Source: Symmetrospora coprosmae (lineage: Eukaryota; Basidiomycota; Cystobasidiomycetes; Symmetrosporaceae). Taken from it: 64,000 bases of DNA. Within the stretch, counting starts at the first letter, position 1; the number at the start of each line of letters is the position of its first letter. The notes beneath the pieces are model-generated. The model was given only the letters and a program-made list of their open reading frames with translations. It was not told the DNA's origin and made no database searches. This document shows, one piece after another, positions 46,633-57,351 of this stretch. Location: NCBI GenBank assembly GCA_008802785.1, contig VUYT01000035.1, positions 1-64,000 on the forward strand, in the 5' to 3' direction. A program made the translations under genes and the position numbers.

Positions 46633-48978
46633 TCAGCTGTTCCCGAGTGCAGCAAGGCCCTCGTCCTCCATCGCCTGACCCCTCTCCCTCCACAGCTGGT
46701 GGGACCGTGCTCTTTTCTCCCTTTTTGCGGCACGCACTTGCGCAACCTTGGCATCTTGGATACGCGCAGCCTTATACTCCAGCCTCTGCTGGCGCCAAAG
46801 CTCCTTGACGATGTTGTGCCTCTCCGGGGTGTGCACATGCTGGGCCTGCTCGTCACTATGTGAGGCAATGGGCGTGCGCACCTGTTGGCTGAGCGCCTCT
46901 TCCACCGCCTCGGACTGCTTGTCGAGGTGCTTGAGTCGCAGCCGCGTCTCTTCAACAAGCGCCCTGGCTCGCGTAGCAGCGACGGACCCCGCACTGTGCT
47001 GGACGGTCTCGAAGGACTCCAATGTGCGCAGAGCGTACGCGCGCACGCATCGGATGCAGCGAGAGCGCGCGTACACGTCCGCCAATGTTTCGCAGTTGGG
47101 CTTCAAGCTACCCTCCAACTCCTTCAAGGCGTCCATCGCGGCGGCGAAACGCTCTCGTAGCCGGTGCGTGCGGAAGGAAGTAAGAACCAGGAAGATGGTC
47201 TGGTAGGTTGGGCGTAGTGGGAGATTCGGGTTCTGTCGGTCGATGCTGCTCTCCAGGTAGGCGCGCACAGCAGCAGGTGGACTACGGTTGACGACGAGGC
47301 CTTCAATCGAGACGTGCAGCAGGGCAAGGGTCCTCGTGGCAGAAAGCGACCGGAAGGCATCGCATTTGGCCTGGAGCTGTTGATGCTCGCTACCAGCATC
47401 GGCGCCGCCCTCTGGAGCCGGATTGCGCTCTGCATCCGATGTCGATATCGATGCCAATGCATGCGCCATGAGCTTCAGATGCTGCTCTGCGCGGTCCTGC
47501 CAATTTGCGGCCACGTCTTCAGCTTCGCGCCATCTACGCTGCTTGGCCAGCCGGTGAGCGACGACAAGCGTCGCCTGGAAGTCGAGTGGGGAGAGTTCCG
47601 TCGGCATCATTGCTGCGAGGAGCTGGTCGACGTCGGTTTGCGGCATGCGCGCCATGTAGCGCAGCTGCTCCGAGCGCGCTCCTCGGGGCAGGTGATACAT
47701 GGCGCCGTAAATGGGCGACATGCTCTTTTCGATGGCAGCATCCGTGAGCGAGGTCGTCCCGTTGCGCGTCGCGGCTTGCGCAATGCGCGTCCAACCTTGT
47801 GCGGTGAGTAGAACCCCAGCCGCCTGCCGTGCTTCGTAGGCGTCGACCAGCAAAGGCCACTTGGCTTTCCCTGACAAGCTCTCCATCCATATATCCCATG
47901 TCACTGCATCCCGCTTGATACCCGTGCTGTCCATCCGTGTCAGCAAGGATTTCATCCTGAACTGGTCGCGCGTCTTGAGCAGGTACTGCAGTAGGACATT
48001 GTACGATGCTGTGCTTGCCATCGAGGCGTGCCGATCGTGTAGCTGAAGGCAGGCATCGAGCGTCACTCGATCCGATGACTTGGCGAGCGTTCGCCGTAGT
48101 ATACCGACTAGATCTGCCGCGTGCTTTGCTTCGGGGATATATCGAGGCCAGACCTGATCCAACGGGTTCATTGATGAGCGTCCCTTCATGACTTTGCGAT
48201 GTGCCAAAGATATGGGTCCACGCAGACTGGGTCCCCGTCTTTTCTTGCCAGTATCGCCGGCAAGCCCTGCTGCGCTGCTCGCGTGCTCAGCACGCGGCTC
48301 AACTTCTCCAGCGGACGGCTCTACGCTGTCCGGCCTTTCTACTTCTGCATCTTCTAAAACAGACTCTTGAGACGGTGACCCAGGTCCTGTCCAAGCATCA
48401 TCGATGACCGGCGAAAGCCTTCGCTCCTGCATGTCCAGAAGGACTGCGTCTTCGATAGTGACGGCGCTGGTGCTCGCCTGGGCGCTCTCGCCGTACGCCG
48501 TAGCAGGCGCGGCAGCCTGTGCACTCGTGGAGTATCGCAGGCGGAAGTCGGGTTTCCGTCGCACGAGCGGCTTTGGCGCATATCTGGCTTGAAGAGCATC
48601 CTGCTTCTGGTTTCCAAGACGCTCCATCTCTATCCTGCCCTCCTTCGGAGGCAGCCTCTTGACTCCTAGAGCGACTTGTCTCCCCAAAGCGCGAGTGGTG
48701 CAGTTCTCGTTTGGGCCCGGAAAGCGTCGGAGAGGCAGTGTGTCCTTGCTCTCTAGCGAGACTGCGGCTTCTTCGCGAGCGGTCCTCAGGCGGGCCGGCA
48801 ACTCCTGCCCGCGAGGCTGTGGGATGTATACGGACGACGGGGCATCTCGTGCTCTCCGTGCTGATGGCACACCAGCGTGACTTGGTGCTGTCGAGGTCGA
48901 AGCAGCGGGCCCTGGCTGCTGTGCGCAGCGGTTCAGAAAGTCGGAGAGCCTTCTGAGCTGGCCCAGCTTGTGAGGCAT
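46633..48978 (-). CDS. Pentatricopeptide-repeat-like protein, probably mitochondrial (781 aa)
   Basis: One long exon. The N-terminus is Arg-rich with few acidic residues (MPHKLGQLRRLSDFLNRC), compatible with import into mitochondria. Residues about 220-460 show helix-turn-helix pairs of PPR type, for example ASYNVLLQYLLKTRDQFRM, LLTRMDSTGIKRDAVTWD and YEARQAAGVLLTAQGWTRIA. The rest is helical and Arg/Glu-rich, ending in QLWRERGQAMEDEGLAALG. PPR proteins bind organellar RNA; I cannot assign a yeast orthologue. The frame stays open upstream to an ATG at 49428, but that start would overlap the first exons of the divergent CZIB gene, so I chose the ATG at 48978. An upstream exon cannot be excluded. 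Confidence 0.7.
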   Translation of the reverse strand: MPHKLGQLRRLSDFLNRCAQQPGPAASTSTAPSHAGVPSARRARDAPSSVYIPQPRGQELPARLRTAREEAAVSLESKDTLPLRRFPGPNENCTTRALGRQVALGVKRLPPKEGRIEMERLGNQKQDALQARYAPKPLVRRKPDFRLRYSTSAQAAAPATAYGESAQASTSAVTIEDAVLLDMQERRLSPVIDDAWTGPGSPSQESVLEDAEVERPDSVEPSAGEVEPRAEHASSAAGLAGDTGKKRRGPSLRGPISLAHRKVMKGRSSMNPLDQVWPRYIPEAKHAADLVGILRRTLAKSSDRVTLDACLQLHDRHASMASTASYNVLLQYLLKTRDQFRMKSLLTRMDSTGIKRDAVTWDIWMESLSGKAKWPLLVDAYEARQAAGVLLTAQGWTRIAQAATRNGTTSLTDAAIEKSMSPIYGAMYHLPRGARSEQLRYMARMPQTDVDQLLAAMMPTELSPLDFQATLVVAHRLAKQRRWREAEDVAANWQDRAEQHLKLMAHALASISTSDAERNPAPEGGADAGSEHQQLQAKCDAFRSLSATRTLALLHVSIEGLVVNRSPPAAVRAYLESSIDRQNPNLPLRPTYQTIFLVLTSFRTHRLRERFAAAMDALKELEGSLKPNCETLADVYARSRCIRCVRAYALRTLESFETVQHSAGSVAATRARALVEETRLRLKHLDKQSEAVEEALSQQVRTPIASHSDEQAQHVHTPERHNIVKELWRQQRLEYKAARIQDAKVAQVRAAKREKRARSHQLWRERGQAMEDEGLAALGNS

Positions 48979-49360
48979 CCACTCCACCAAGACGGACGAG
49001 CTCGCTCTCTTGACTTGCTTGGATGGTATTGTCAAAGCACTATCTGTCGTCAGCCTGCTGCTGTCGTTGAGACTCTGCGACGTGTCGGTCCCGCGTACCT
49101 GATTTTCTGCAGTCGACCAAGCGCGAACGGCGGAACGAGCGTGGGCTGTAGCTAGGACGGCGAAGATGAGGGCGATACTACAGCAGTGGATCGATGTACG
49201 GTGCTGCTTTCGACGTCGCTTCTCTCGCGTGTGGACTTCGGTTTGTGGGGAGGGAGACGAGGACAAGGGAGGAGACGTGGGAGGTAGAGACGGCCTTTGC
49301 TTTGTCGCCCGGCGCTCTTCCTTCGACCGCCCCGCACACTGTCGCAAAGCTATTCGCACA
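48979..49360. promoter_or_regulatory. Divergent region between the PPR-like and CZIB genes
   Basis: 382 bases. Minus-strand frame extends through it from the PPR gene without a stop, so part may be coding if the PPR gene starts further upstream. Otherwise it is a bidirectional promoter. Confidence 0.35.
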
Positions 49361-50283
49361 ATGGTTGTACGTAGAAGCTTGCGGATTGTTACGCGCACGC
49401 TGAACAGGCTAACCGGAGCTCCTTCCATCGCCGTAGAAGCTCAAGCTGCTGCTCAAGGTGGGTCGTGCACGGCGCCTGTGACGTCTATGGGCACCAACAC
49501 GCAGCCTCGATGTCTACACAGGCCACTCTGGAAAATGTGACGGATCTCCAGCCGTCTTCACTCAACTTCACCTACTTTGTCAAGGTGCAATGCTCGTCTT
49601 GCCGCGAGGTTCACCCTAAACCCGTCGGCGTCAGCCGCAGTGTGCGTCCGAAACGCTGACCTGGTCAGACGAAGCTCGCACTTTCGACGCTTGACGCCTT
49701 GGACTGTTCGCAGGAAGATCGCGAGCTGTCAGGTAGCCGCGGAACGGCCAACTTCGTGTTCCGCTGCGACTTCTGCAAGGTGCGCGGAATGGACCTGACT
49801 GAGCTTTCAGGTCCGCTTCATCTGGTGCGAGCAGACCTGACAGTCCCGTCTGCCTCCTACTTAGCGCGAATCATCTGCGACCTTCGACGATCCCAAGGGC
49901 AAAGAGCCCGTCCAGACAGCGCACACGCTGGAAAGGTCAGATACGCACGCGGAATCGGCGATTGCCGTCTTCGAATGTCGAGGCTGCGAATTTGTGGACT
50001 TTGAGCCGAGGGTAAGCAGGCATGTCGCCGTCGATCCATCCGAGCAAGCTGACGGACCCGCGTTACTCGCGCTCAGGGTCAATGGAGCTGTAAAGGAGCA
50101 GACTCCGGCACGCCTTTTCAGGACATCGAATTCGAGGATGAACGCTGGGACGACTACGACGAGAAGGCGAGCGAACTGCTGTCCAAGTGCTGCCTGACTA
50201 ACGCTGACGCCTTCGGAAACTCTACGCAGGCTTCGCTCCCGGTTTCCGTCTCTGAAATATCGGCTCGCTTCGCAAGAGCATGA
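49361..50283 (+). CDS. CXXC zinc-binding protein of the CZIB/DUF866 family (167 aa)
   Basis: Exons 49361-49366, 49437-49457, 49522-49641, 49714-49779, 49865-50011, 50077-50166 and 50230-50283. The first exon holds just ATG-GTT and the second 21 nt; joined they give MVKLKLLLKATLENVTDLQP, which matches the family N-terminus in both length and pattern. Two CxxC pairs follow (CSSC and CDFC) along with SGSRGTANFVFRC, FECRGCEFVDFEP and DYDEKASLPVSVSEI. The family consists of small zinc proteins of unclear function found across eukaryotes. The last intron (50167-50229, 63 nt) starts with GC and is stop-free in frame; removing it gives the usual ending and normal length, while keeping it adds 21 residues. 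Neighbouring PPR gene is divergent. Confidence 0.85.
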
Positions 50284-50358
50284 TCGACGGGTTTCTACTT
50301 GTAGCAACAGCATATACGCACGACGCACTACAGACATCTACCGCCGGCAACTTGCAGA

Positions 50359-52341
50359 TTACTCTTCGTCCGCTGCTGCATCCTCCTCCTCTTGCAACTT
50401 GTCGAACAGCTCCTCTTCACCCGTGACCGCGATGAACGCCCGCTTCGCTTGCGAAACCGCGTCGTCGCAAACCTCTGCCAGCGATGTGATTGTGTAATGT
50501 CCGGCAGTATCGCGGGTCGGCTCGAGGTTGCCCTTCTGACTGACCATCAGGTCTGCCTCGACATCTTCAGAGTAGTACAGAGCGACCAGTTGCTCCGGTG
50601 GTGATTCTGACTCGGTAGTATCTGTCGCGACCAAGAGAGCCGTCAGGCACGGCCCGAGCTCCTCGCGCGGGCTTTGGCTTGCGCCTCCTTCCGGTGCGAC
50701 ACTCGATAGATAGAGGACGTCTGCATAGCTGCGTATTCAGCATCAATCATTCACTACGTGTTGTGAGAACATTATCACGCACATTGGCCATCAGGTGCAG
50801 AAAAGGTGCCCTCTCCCGCCATCAAAGCCGTGACTGGCTGAGCAGGCAGGTCTCCCAGCGCCTTGGGAGGGATCACGAAAAGGGCGTTCTTGGCGCGCTG
50901 GAGCTGCTGGCTCACTCCCTTTGCGTCGGATGTCGGCTCCGCGTCATCTCCGTCGACATCGTCATCTGCGTCAGAAGCTGTCGAGGCGGCCAGCTCGAGG
51001 CGGATGGGTCCAGTCAGAATAACGATGGCTCGGTGTATCCGCCTGCAAATTCGCGTATTCGATGCCTCTGCGCGAATGAGATACTCCGCCGTGTAAACTT
51101 CGTCTTCTACCCGCACACTGGCGGGCTGGGTGCCCGTCGGATTCGTGACCTTTGCCAGCGGGCGACCGAGCATGTATACCCCGCCAAAGACCGCGCACAC
51201 GCTGGCAGTGCGCAGTTTCGCCCCCGAGTATCAGCAGACTCGAAGGTGACGTATCCCGCTGTCTTTTAGTACTGCACTCACCGACAGAAGCCCTGAATGA
51301 TCTCGCCAATCCCGCCGTACTGGGCAAGCAGGAACGGCGACCGCCCGAACCGTCCGACCGCTTTCAGGTACTTTCGTATCCGCTGCAGGCCATCGATGGC
51401 GGTGTCTTCTTGCCCTCCGATACTGAGGGACGCTGCGTATGCGATCGTGTCCCGCAATCGGCCTTGTAACGAGAAACGACTCTCCAGGAACTGCAGGAAG
51501 GGTTCTGATCCGTGATCTGCCCGATTCCCAGTACATATGAACATGTCCAGACTATGTAGAATAAGGATGTTTGTGCGATGGTTGCTCACCTCTGACGCGC
51601 TCGCTCGACTCGAACTCGCTCGTAGCGAACTTGATGAAGTTGACGAGCTTCCGCTTGTCGAGCAAGCTGAGCGTCTTGTCGTTGAAGATGTCCTCCTTGG
51701 TCGCTGCTGTCCGTATGAGGTGGCCTCCACTTGATCCTGCCTCGCCCGCGGCGGATTCCGGCGCGTGGATGGCGATTCCGTCGAGCAGCTTGAAGCCCGC
51801 GTACTTGGCCACGCCGCTGCGGACGAGCGTGTCGACGAATGGCGAGACAGCCGTGACAAGCGTGGGACACAATGAGAGGTTGTATCTGCGCGATGTCTGC
51901 CGGAGATTCGCGGGCAGCTGCCGAGCTGCAGATGTCGAGGCGGATGTGCTTTCGGACGACGCGAGCTCGTGCGCAGGGAAGGACAGATCGATGCCATGGT
52001 ACCGCGAACTGCTTGCGGGAGAGGAAGCAGAGGCGGACCAGTCGACGAGCTCCTGCAGGCTCAGCGTCGCTTGGCTGTCCCCGTAGTACGGCTTCTCGTC
52101 AATGTGCAACACTGTCCGCCCTGACCTCGCGAGGGCGCTTTCGCATTTGAGAGAGTCCATCAGCCAAGAGCAGCGCACGGTCAGCAGCTCCTGCTTCTAC
52201 TCACGCAGCCAGAATGCTCTCGCGCAAGCCTGTCCCGATGATGAGGGCGTCGAAATGCGTCGGAGCCGCACCCGACACATCATCCGGCGCCAACTGGGCC
52301 GGATGCCCAAGCGAAGCTGCCGCGTTTTGGGGAGCTGACAT
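50359..52341 (-). CDS. MRS6: Rab escort protein Mrs6 (566 aa, 5 exons)
   Basis: Exons 52341-52205, 52137-51590, 51516-51282, 51201-50783 and 50720-50359. Mrs6 presents newly made Rab/Ypt GTPases to geranylgeranyl transferase II and delivers them to membranes. The GDI/REP fold is clear: FDALIIGTGLRESILAAALA (FAD-like Rossmann entry), VLHIDEKPYYGD, YNLSLCPTLV, RKLVNFIKFA, LLAQYGGIGEIIQGFCR and FGGVYMLGRPL. A Ser/Ala insert near residue 90-125 and an acidic linker near 425 (ASDADDDVDGDDAE) are the REP-type insertions that set it apart from plain GDI. The last junction has two possible solutions (GTGCGT/TATGCAG preferred). Length is near the family norm. Confidence 0.92.
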
Positions 52342-52548
52342 GCCGTTTGGTAAGCGAACCTTCGGTTGTGCGTGTGCGTCGTGCGGTACTGCTACAGAGA
52401 CGGCGACTTCGTGGAGTCTGTGGTGAGACAGAGCCCAGGCCACTGATGAAGGGTGCGGACAAGGCATGCATCGTCTCGACAAAATGTGTGATCCTCAAGA
52501 ATAGCAGCAGCACAGGTTTTCAAGCGCCTCTGAAGCGTACAGATGGGG

Positions 52549-55425
52549 CTACAACGGAACTGACTCGCCTAACGCCTCTCCACCGCCCATCGCGCCTTTG
52601 CGGGCCCGCCCATCGATGCCTGTCTCAACAGCGCCGTTACCCAGCGTCTGCTCCTGCGGCGGGATCCCTTCTTCGACGTCCGCGTCCGCCTTGGCTTTGC
52701 CGCCAGCTGACGCGCCCGCAACAGTCTGGTCGGAGCTGGCATCGCCAGTAGCTGCTCCAGCCTTTTCTCCGCCCTTCTCGCCGGCTAGGGTCTTATCGTT
52801 CGGGCGGTTCAGCGAATACACCTTGAGCAGGAAGGTGAGAAGGAAGGCTACGGCGGCGAGTGGTGTAGCCACAATCCAGATGGTCTGGATGGATCTCGAG
52901 TACTGGTAGACGACCTCATTTCGCAGCGACTCCGGCTGGAGATTCTTGAGCTGGTCGAGGGGGTACGAAAGGGCTTGCGACGCAGATCCTGCTGCACTGC
53001 CCACGTCAAAGCCTTGAACGCCGGAGAGGCCTGCATGAGGGTTAAGCGAAAATTTAGTACAGCCAGCCTCTGCCACCATGGTATCAAAAGATGAGTCATG
53101 CTTACGAGTCCTGAGCTCGCTGCCATAGATGCTTGAACCGATGGCAATTCCGATCGCTCCTGCCAGCGTTCTGAAGAGAATTGGCGAGTCAGTCGAAGTA
53201 GCGACAGTAGCGGGGAGTAGCTCGTACCTAGTCAGACCGAAAGTGGCCGTGCCTGTAGCGATAGAACTCGGTGGCATGGCCGATTGGAGGGCAATGAGAG
53301 GGACGGGCTGGAGCACGCGATCGGATCAGCACGTCACGTACTGTCTCAACGAGCAATAGTACTCACAAATCCAGGGCCGATTCCAGCTGCAGCGATCAGA
53401 GGAAGGATAACCTGCTCGGCGATAGACGACCTCGAATCCAGCATGATCATCAAGCCGAAGCCTAGCGTCATTATGCCAAAGGAGACCTGTGCAGAGCGTT
53501 GCAGGCTTAGATTTTTCCGCTGCACGCGAAGGGCGGCTTACCACCCGACCTACCATGAGGATAACCTTGTAGTTGCGATAAATCTTGCCCATGAGTACGC
53601 CGCCGATGATGGATGTCACAGATGCCCCAAGGGAGAAGGGCAGGGTCCTGACACCAGCCAGAAGCGCATTGGAGCCAAGTGCCTGATAATATACCGGGAG
53701 GAAGCTACAGACAGAAAGTCAATATCAACGAAGTATAGCTGAAAGGGTGAAGGGGTGAATTGACTCACTAAGCCCCACTAAAGAAGACTATACCGTGAAA
53801 GAAAGCGAGGCCTAGAATGGCCGCGGTAGTGCGGGTCTTGAAGAGGCGTGGCGGGACGACAGGGCTCTGTTTCGTATAGATCTCGTTGATCGCGCCAAGC
53901 ACGATCGCGACAACACCGATAGCCAGCGGGACGTACGTGTCGACGCGGCCCCATGACTTCTCGCCGTTATTGAGGCCGACGAGAAGTGACGCGACGCCAC
54001 CCACGATCAAGGTCAGGCCGATGACATCGAATTCCCTTGCATGTTGCTTGACCGTCTTGCTTTGCTTGCGAGGTACATTCAAGCAGAAGAGGAGAATGAC
54101 GGCAGCGACCTGCAATTCAAAATGCGTCAATGCGGATCGGCTTTCCAGACCGAAACGGGAACGTACTCCGGCCGTAGGAAGATTGATATAGACTGGGAAC
54201 GGATGCCATACAATGTCAGTCACTGAAACATACGCGGATACTGATGCGTTTCCTGTTCTGCCGTTCGTGCTCACAAATCCATCTATGTTTGCGTGGGGTG
54301 GCAGGTCGTCAGATCAGCTTTGTACAGTATTGCAAAGACGACTTTTCGCAACCTACCGCCATGTAGTATTGTCGACTATGCTTCCACCAACGAGTGGCTG
54401 TTGTCGTATCAATCGTGAGGTTCCACCCAGTTCGAGTCAGCAATCTCCGCCCAGCACCCGTGCCAAGACTACACGAGGGTTCCAATAGACAGGGAAGACT
54501 GGTATACACGACGTACGCCTAAAACTGAGGCGATGCCCCATATCGCGCCGATCTGAGGCACACGTTAGATTAGTATAGCTTCTCACCACGCATCGGGGTA
54601 GGGTGGTCTCAGCCAGGACGCACCATCCCCGTAAACTTCCCACGATCCTGAAGAGCCGTAATGTCGCTGATGGTAATCTGCACGAGCTGTATGATGCCTC
54701 CGCCTCCCATCCCTTGCACTCCGCGAGCCATGATAAGCCAGATCGGAGTTTGGGCTCCTCCGCAAAGCCCGCTCCCGAGGATGAAGATGAGGACTGCAGA
54801 GATGAGGGTATACTTGCGACCAGCCACATCGGCTAGCTTGCCGTAGAGAGGAGCGAGGCACGCTGCCATAAGGAGGTAGGCACTCCCGTACCATCTGCGT
54901 GGGCCTGTCAGCACGGACAAAGAGACCGGTTCGGCCGAACGTAGCAAACGTACCCATATGCGCTGGCTCCTCCTATATCTTGAACAATCGTAGGCAGAGC
55001 TACCGCAATGATCTGTGCGGTAACAGAGGTGCATCAGCGGTGGTGAAGGCGCCTGCACACGGGATCTTCACGCACTGTCTGGTCCAGAGCGCCGAGGAAG
55101 ACGCAAAGGCAGAGAGCGAAGAAGACGAGGGCGAAGGATCGCTGAGGATGGAAGGATAGTGGCCGTGATCAGCCAGGGATTTCGCCCGTCTTCGAGACGC
55201 ACACACGCTGCCCACCTGCTTCGGAATCTCCTGGACTTCGGAACGCCACCCAACATTCTGAGCTTCTCGCTCCTGGTGAGTGAGTTTGCGAGCATTGGAT
55301 GTGCCTGTCAGATCAGCAGAGGGCCTGCCAGCCGGGTCGCTGCTCTTGTTCTCTTCGAGCTCTGTGGCAGTCGGAGTTCGCGTCGCGGTTTGACGATCGC
55401 CGCCTGCATGTGACTTGGTATCCAT
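52549..55425 (-). CDS. DHA2-type 14-helix MFS drug:H+ antiporter (655 aa, 14 exons)
   Basis: Exons 55425-55216, 55141-55076, 55012-54954, 54894-54624, 54552-54517, 54397-54357, 54282-54275, 54192-54167, 54109-53769, 53704-53542, 53486-53367, 53307-53228, 53170-53106 and 53030-52549; the total closes in phase. It carries the DHA2 signatures: FLGALDQTIIAVALPTIV (motif D1), YGKLADVAGRKY (motif A), RGVQGMGGGG (motif B), and [20 protein letters not shown] (motif C region) continuing [12 protein letters not shown]. The last part is rebuilt only through an 8-nt micro-exon (54282-54275). PPRLFKTRTT and FFSGAYFLPVYYQ follow. A 130-residue charged C-terminal tail is cytosolic. Efflux of toxic compounds is the usual role; substrate unknown. 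Confidence 0.92.
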
Positions 55426-55847
55426 CTCGAAGAGAGTGCACTAGTTGGGGACGTGCAGCGGTGCTTCAGAGTAGAGAAGGGCCGTAGTCGATGAAAGTGC
55501 TTCACACAAGGGTTGAGAGCAAGATGTCCTCTCTGCACACACTGCTCGAGGCTGACTCGTCCCTCCTCCCTGCGCTCCTCGTGGCTCGAAATTGCCCGTC
55601 AAAGCGGGTGGAAGATGCCGCTGCGTCGGCCGGTCGGCACGAGGCGGACAAAACGAACGGACTTAGGGCGCACTCCTTCAAGGCAGCTGGACGCGTCAAG
55701 TGGTACATCTTGAGCAGAGAGGCTGTTACAGATAGCATACACAGGCGAGCTAGGGTGCAGACGGTCTCCTGGGCAGGCCGAGAGCCGTGTCGGACTTTAC
55801 GAGCGGACATGCGCACGATGTTCTACGACACCTTGAGCAGGCACGCT
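55426..55847. other. Region between the DHA2 start and the dehydrogenase stop
   Basis: 422 bases, both neighbours on the minus strand. Small frames on both strands look random. It probably contains the DHA2 promoter. Confidence 0.35.
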
Positions 55848-57003
55848 TCAGGCATACTGAGCGGTCTCCTTGTCGAGCCAGTCCCATCTGTAATGCGAGC
55901 GATGCATCAGCCCAGCGCAGGGTCCTCCGAAGATAGACTGCCGACTCACAGCTTGCTGGCTACCTCCTTGTCCTGCGTGTCTGGACGCTTGATGCCCTCT
56001 CGGCCCCACGGGATGTAATACGTTCCGTTGTGCTCTGACTTGCCCGCCTCGGGCATGAGACCCGCGTAAAGCTGGGTCAGGCAGCCGAGCTCGACGGGAT
56101 TGAGGATGGGGCGGAGCAGGGTCCGCTCGAAGAAGCCACTGTGCCTCTGTAGGTCGGTCGAGATGGCCCCTGGATTCAAGCTATGGGCAGAGATGCCTTT
56201 GTCGCCGTACCGTCTGGCCAGCTCATCTGCGTGGACAAGGTTGCACCCTGGACAGGCAGACAGACTTAGCGTCAGCCCGGAGCGCCCAAGTCCGCAGAGC
56301 CCTGACAATGCCTCACACTTCGACTGCCCGTACAAGGTCCACTTCGAATTGATGCCATTGGGGTCCTCGAACTTGAACCCGCCAGCAGGGGCGCCGACGT
56401 GCCCATTGCTGCTCGTATTGATGATCCGGACCACATTGTAGCCTTGATTGGGCAGCTGCTGGGCAGTCTTCTCGAGAGTGGGCAGGAGAAGCTTCGTGAA
56501 CAGGTAGTGACCTAGAACATTGGTGCCCAGCTGCAGCTCGTATCCCTGTGCCGTCTTGCTGCCAAGGGGTGGCGCCATGACGCCCGCCGAATTGAAGAGG
56601 ACGTGCAGCTTGTCCTCCTGCTTGAGGAACGTCTCCGCCGATGCCTTGATAGTCGTGAGATCTGCGAGATCTAGATGAAGATAGTGGCAGTCGGTCTTGC
56701 CCGTCTTCTGCTTTAGGTCTGCAATGGCCTCTGTTGCCTTCTCCTCAGACCGAGCCGCGAGGTAGACTTTGGCATTCTTCCTGAGGAGGACCTCGCACGT
56801 CGCTTTACCGATGCCTGTGTTGCCTCCAGTGACAATGATGACACGTCCGCTCTGGTCTGGAAAGTCGGATTCCTCGAATGCAGGCTTGGGGGGCTGCAAT
56901 GTTCCAAGGGGTTTCAGTCAAATTGCCTCGGTGTAGCGATGTGTCCGGCGAGGGAACGGAAGCGCACGAATAGTTCGGTGTAGATTTGCGAGTAGACGGA
57001 CAT
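55848..57003 (-). CDS. Short-chain dehydrogenase/reductase (316 aa, 4 exons)
   Basis: Exons 57003-56968, 56893-56317, 56247-55950 and 55887-55848. The 12-codon first exon (MSVYSQIYTELF) joins PPKPAFEESDFPDQSG, the common N-terminus of this fungal SDR group. The NAD(P) motif TGGNTGIGK (about residues 36-44), NSAGVMAPP, the catalytic Ser region INTSSNGH and the YGQSK catalytic Tyr/Lys pair are all present, followed by WCNLVHADELARRY and NPGAI. It resembles retinol-dehydrogenase or WW-oxidoreductase-like reductases; the substrate is unknown. Intron 2 (56316-56248, 69 nt) is open in frame and could be missed; removing it restores SKWCNL. The last exon adds LWDWLDKETAQYA, the usual C-terminal helix. 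Confidence 0.9.
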
Positions 57004-57351
57004 CGCGTGTGATATAGGCTGGGTGTAGTTGATGCGGAGTGAAGGAGACCCTCCAAATGCGCGGAACCCACGTCATAGCCTCGGGTGAGAGCCGAGAGTG
57101 AAGCAGCAGGTTGGGACGGATGTGACGCCGTGTCGCGATACATACAAGACGATGTCGTGCATCAAGAGTAGCTGCTTCGTTCGAAAGGCTATTGACATTG
57201 AAGATGCGATTATACTGCACGCGAGCGCAAACGACGGACGACAGAAGGGCTAGATGTGACAACAAGACGGCCAGAAATCAGGAGAGGTCTGCCTGGTCGG
57301 TTGGAAGGTATGTAGATGCAGCATAGGCAGGCGGAATGCTCGAACGGATCA
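57004..57351. other. Region between the dehydrogenase start and ARL1 stop, no gene seen
   Basis: 348 bases. A TTCGTTCGAAAGG string near 57170 resembles a tRNA B box, but no A box or cloverleaf can be drawn around it. It probably holds the dehydrogenase promoter. Confidence 0.35.

Noticed and set aside
48979-49428. Longer N-terminus for the PPR-like protein starting at 49428
   Set aside because: It would overlap the well-supported first exons of the divergent CZIB gene, and the added sequence looks non-conserved.
54193-54516. Initial impression that the DHA2 gene is broken between helices 4 and 6
   Set aside because: Exons 54397-54357 and 54282-54275 restore the full conserved sequence in phase, so the gene is intact.
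57160-57185. tRNA B-box-like string TTCGTTCGAAAGG
   Set aside because: No matching A box at the right distance and no cloverleaf can be drawn.
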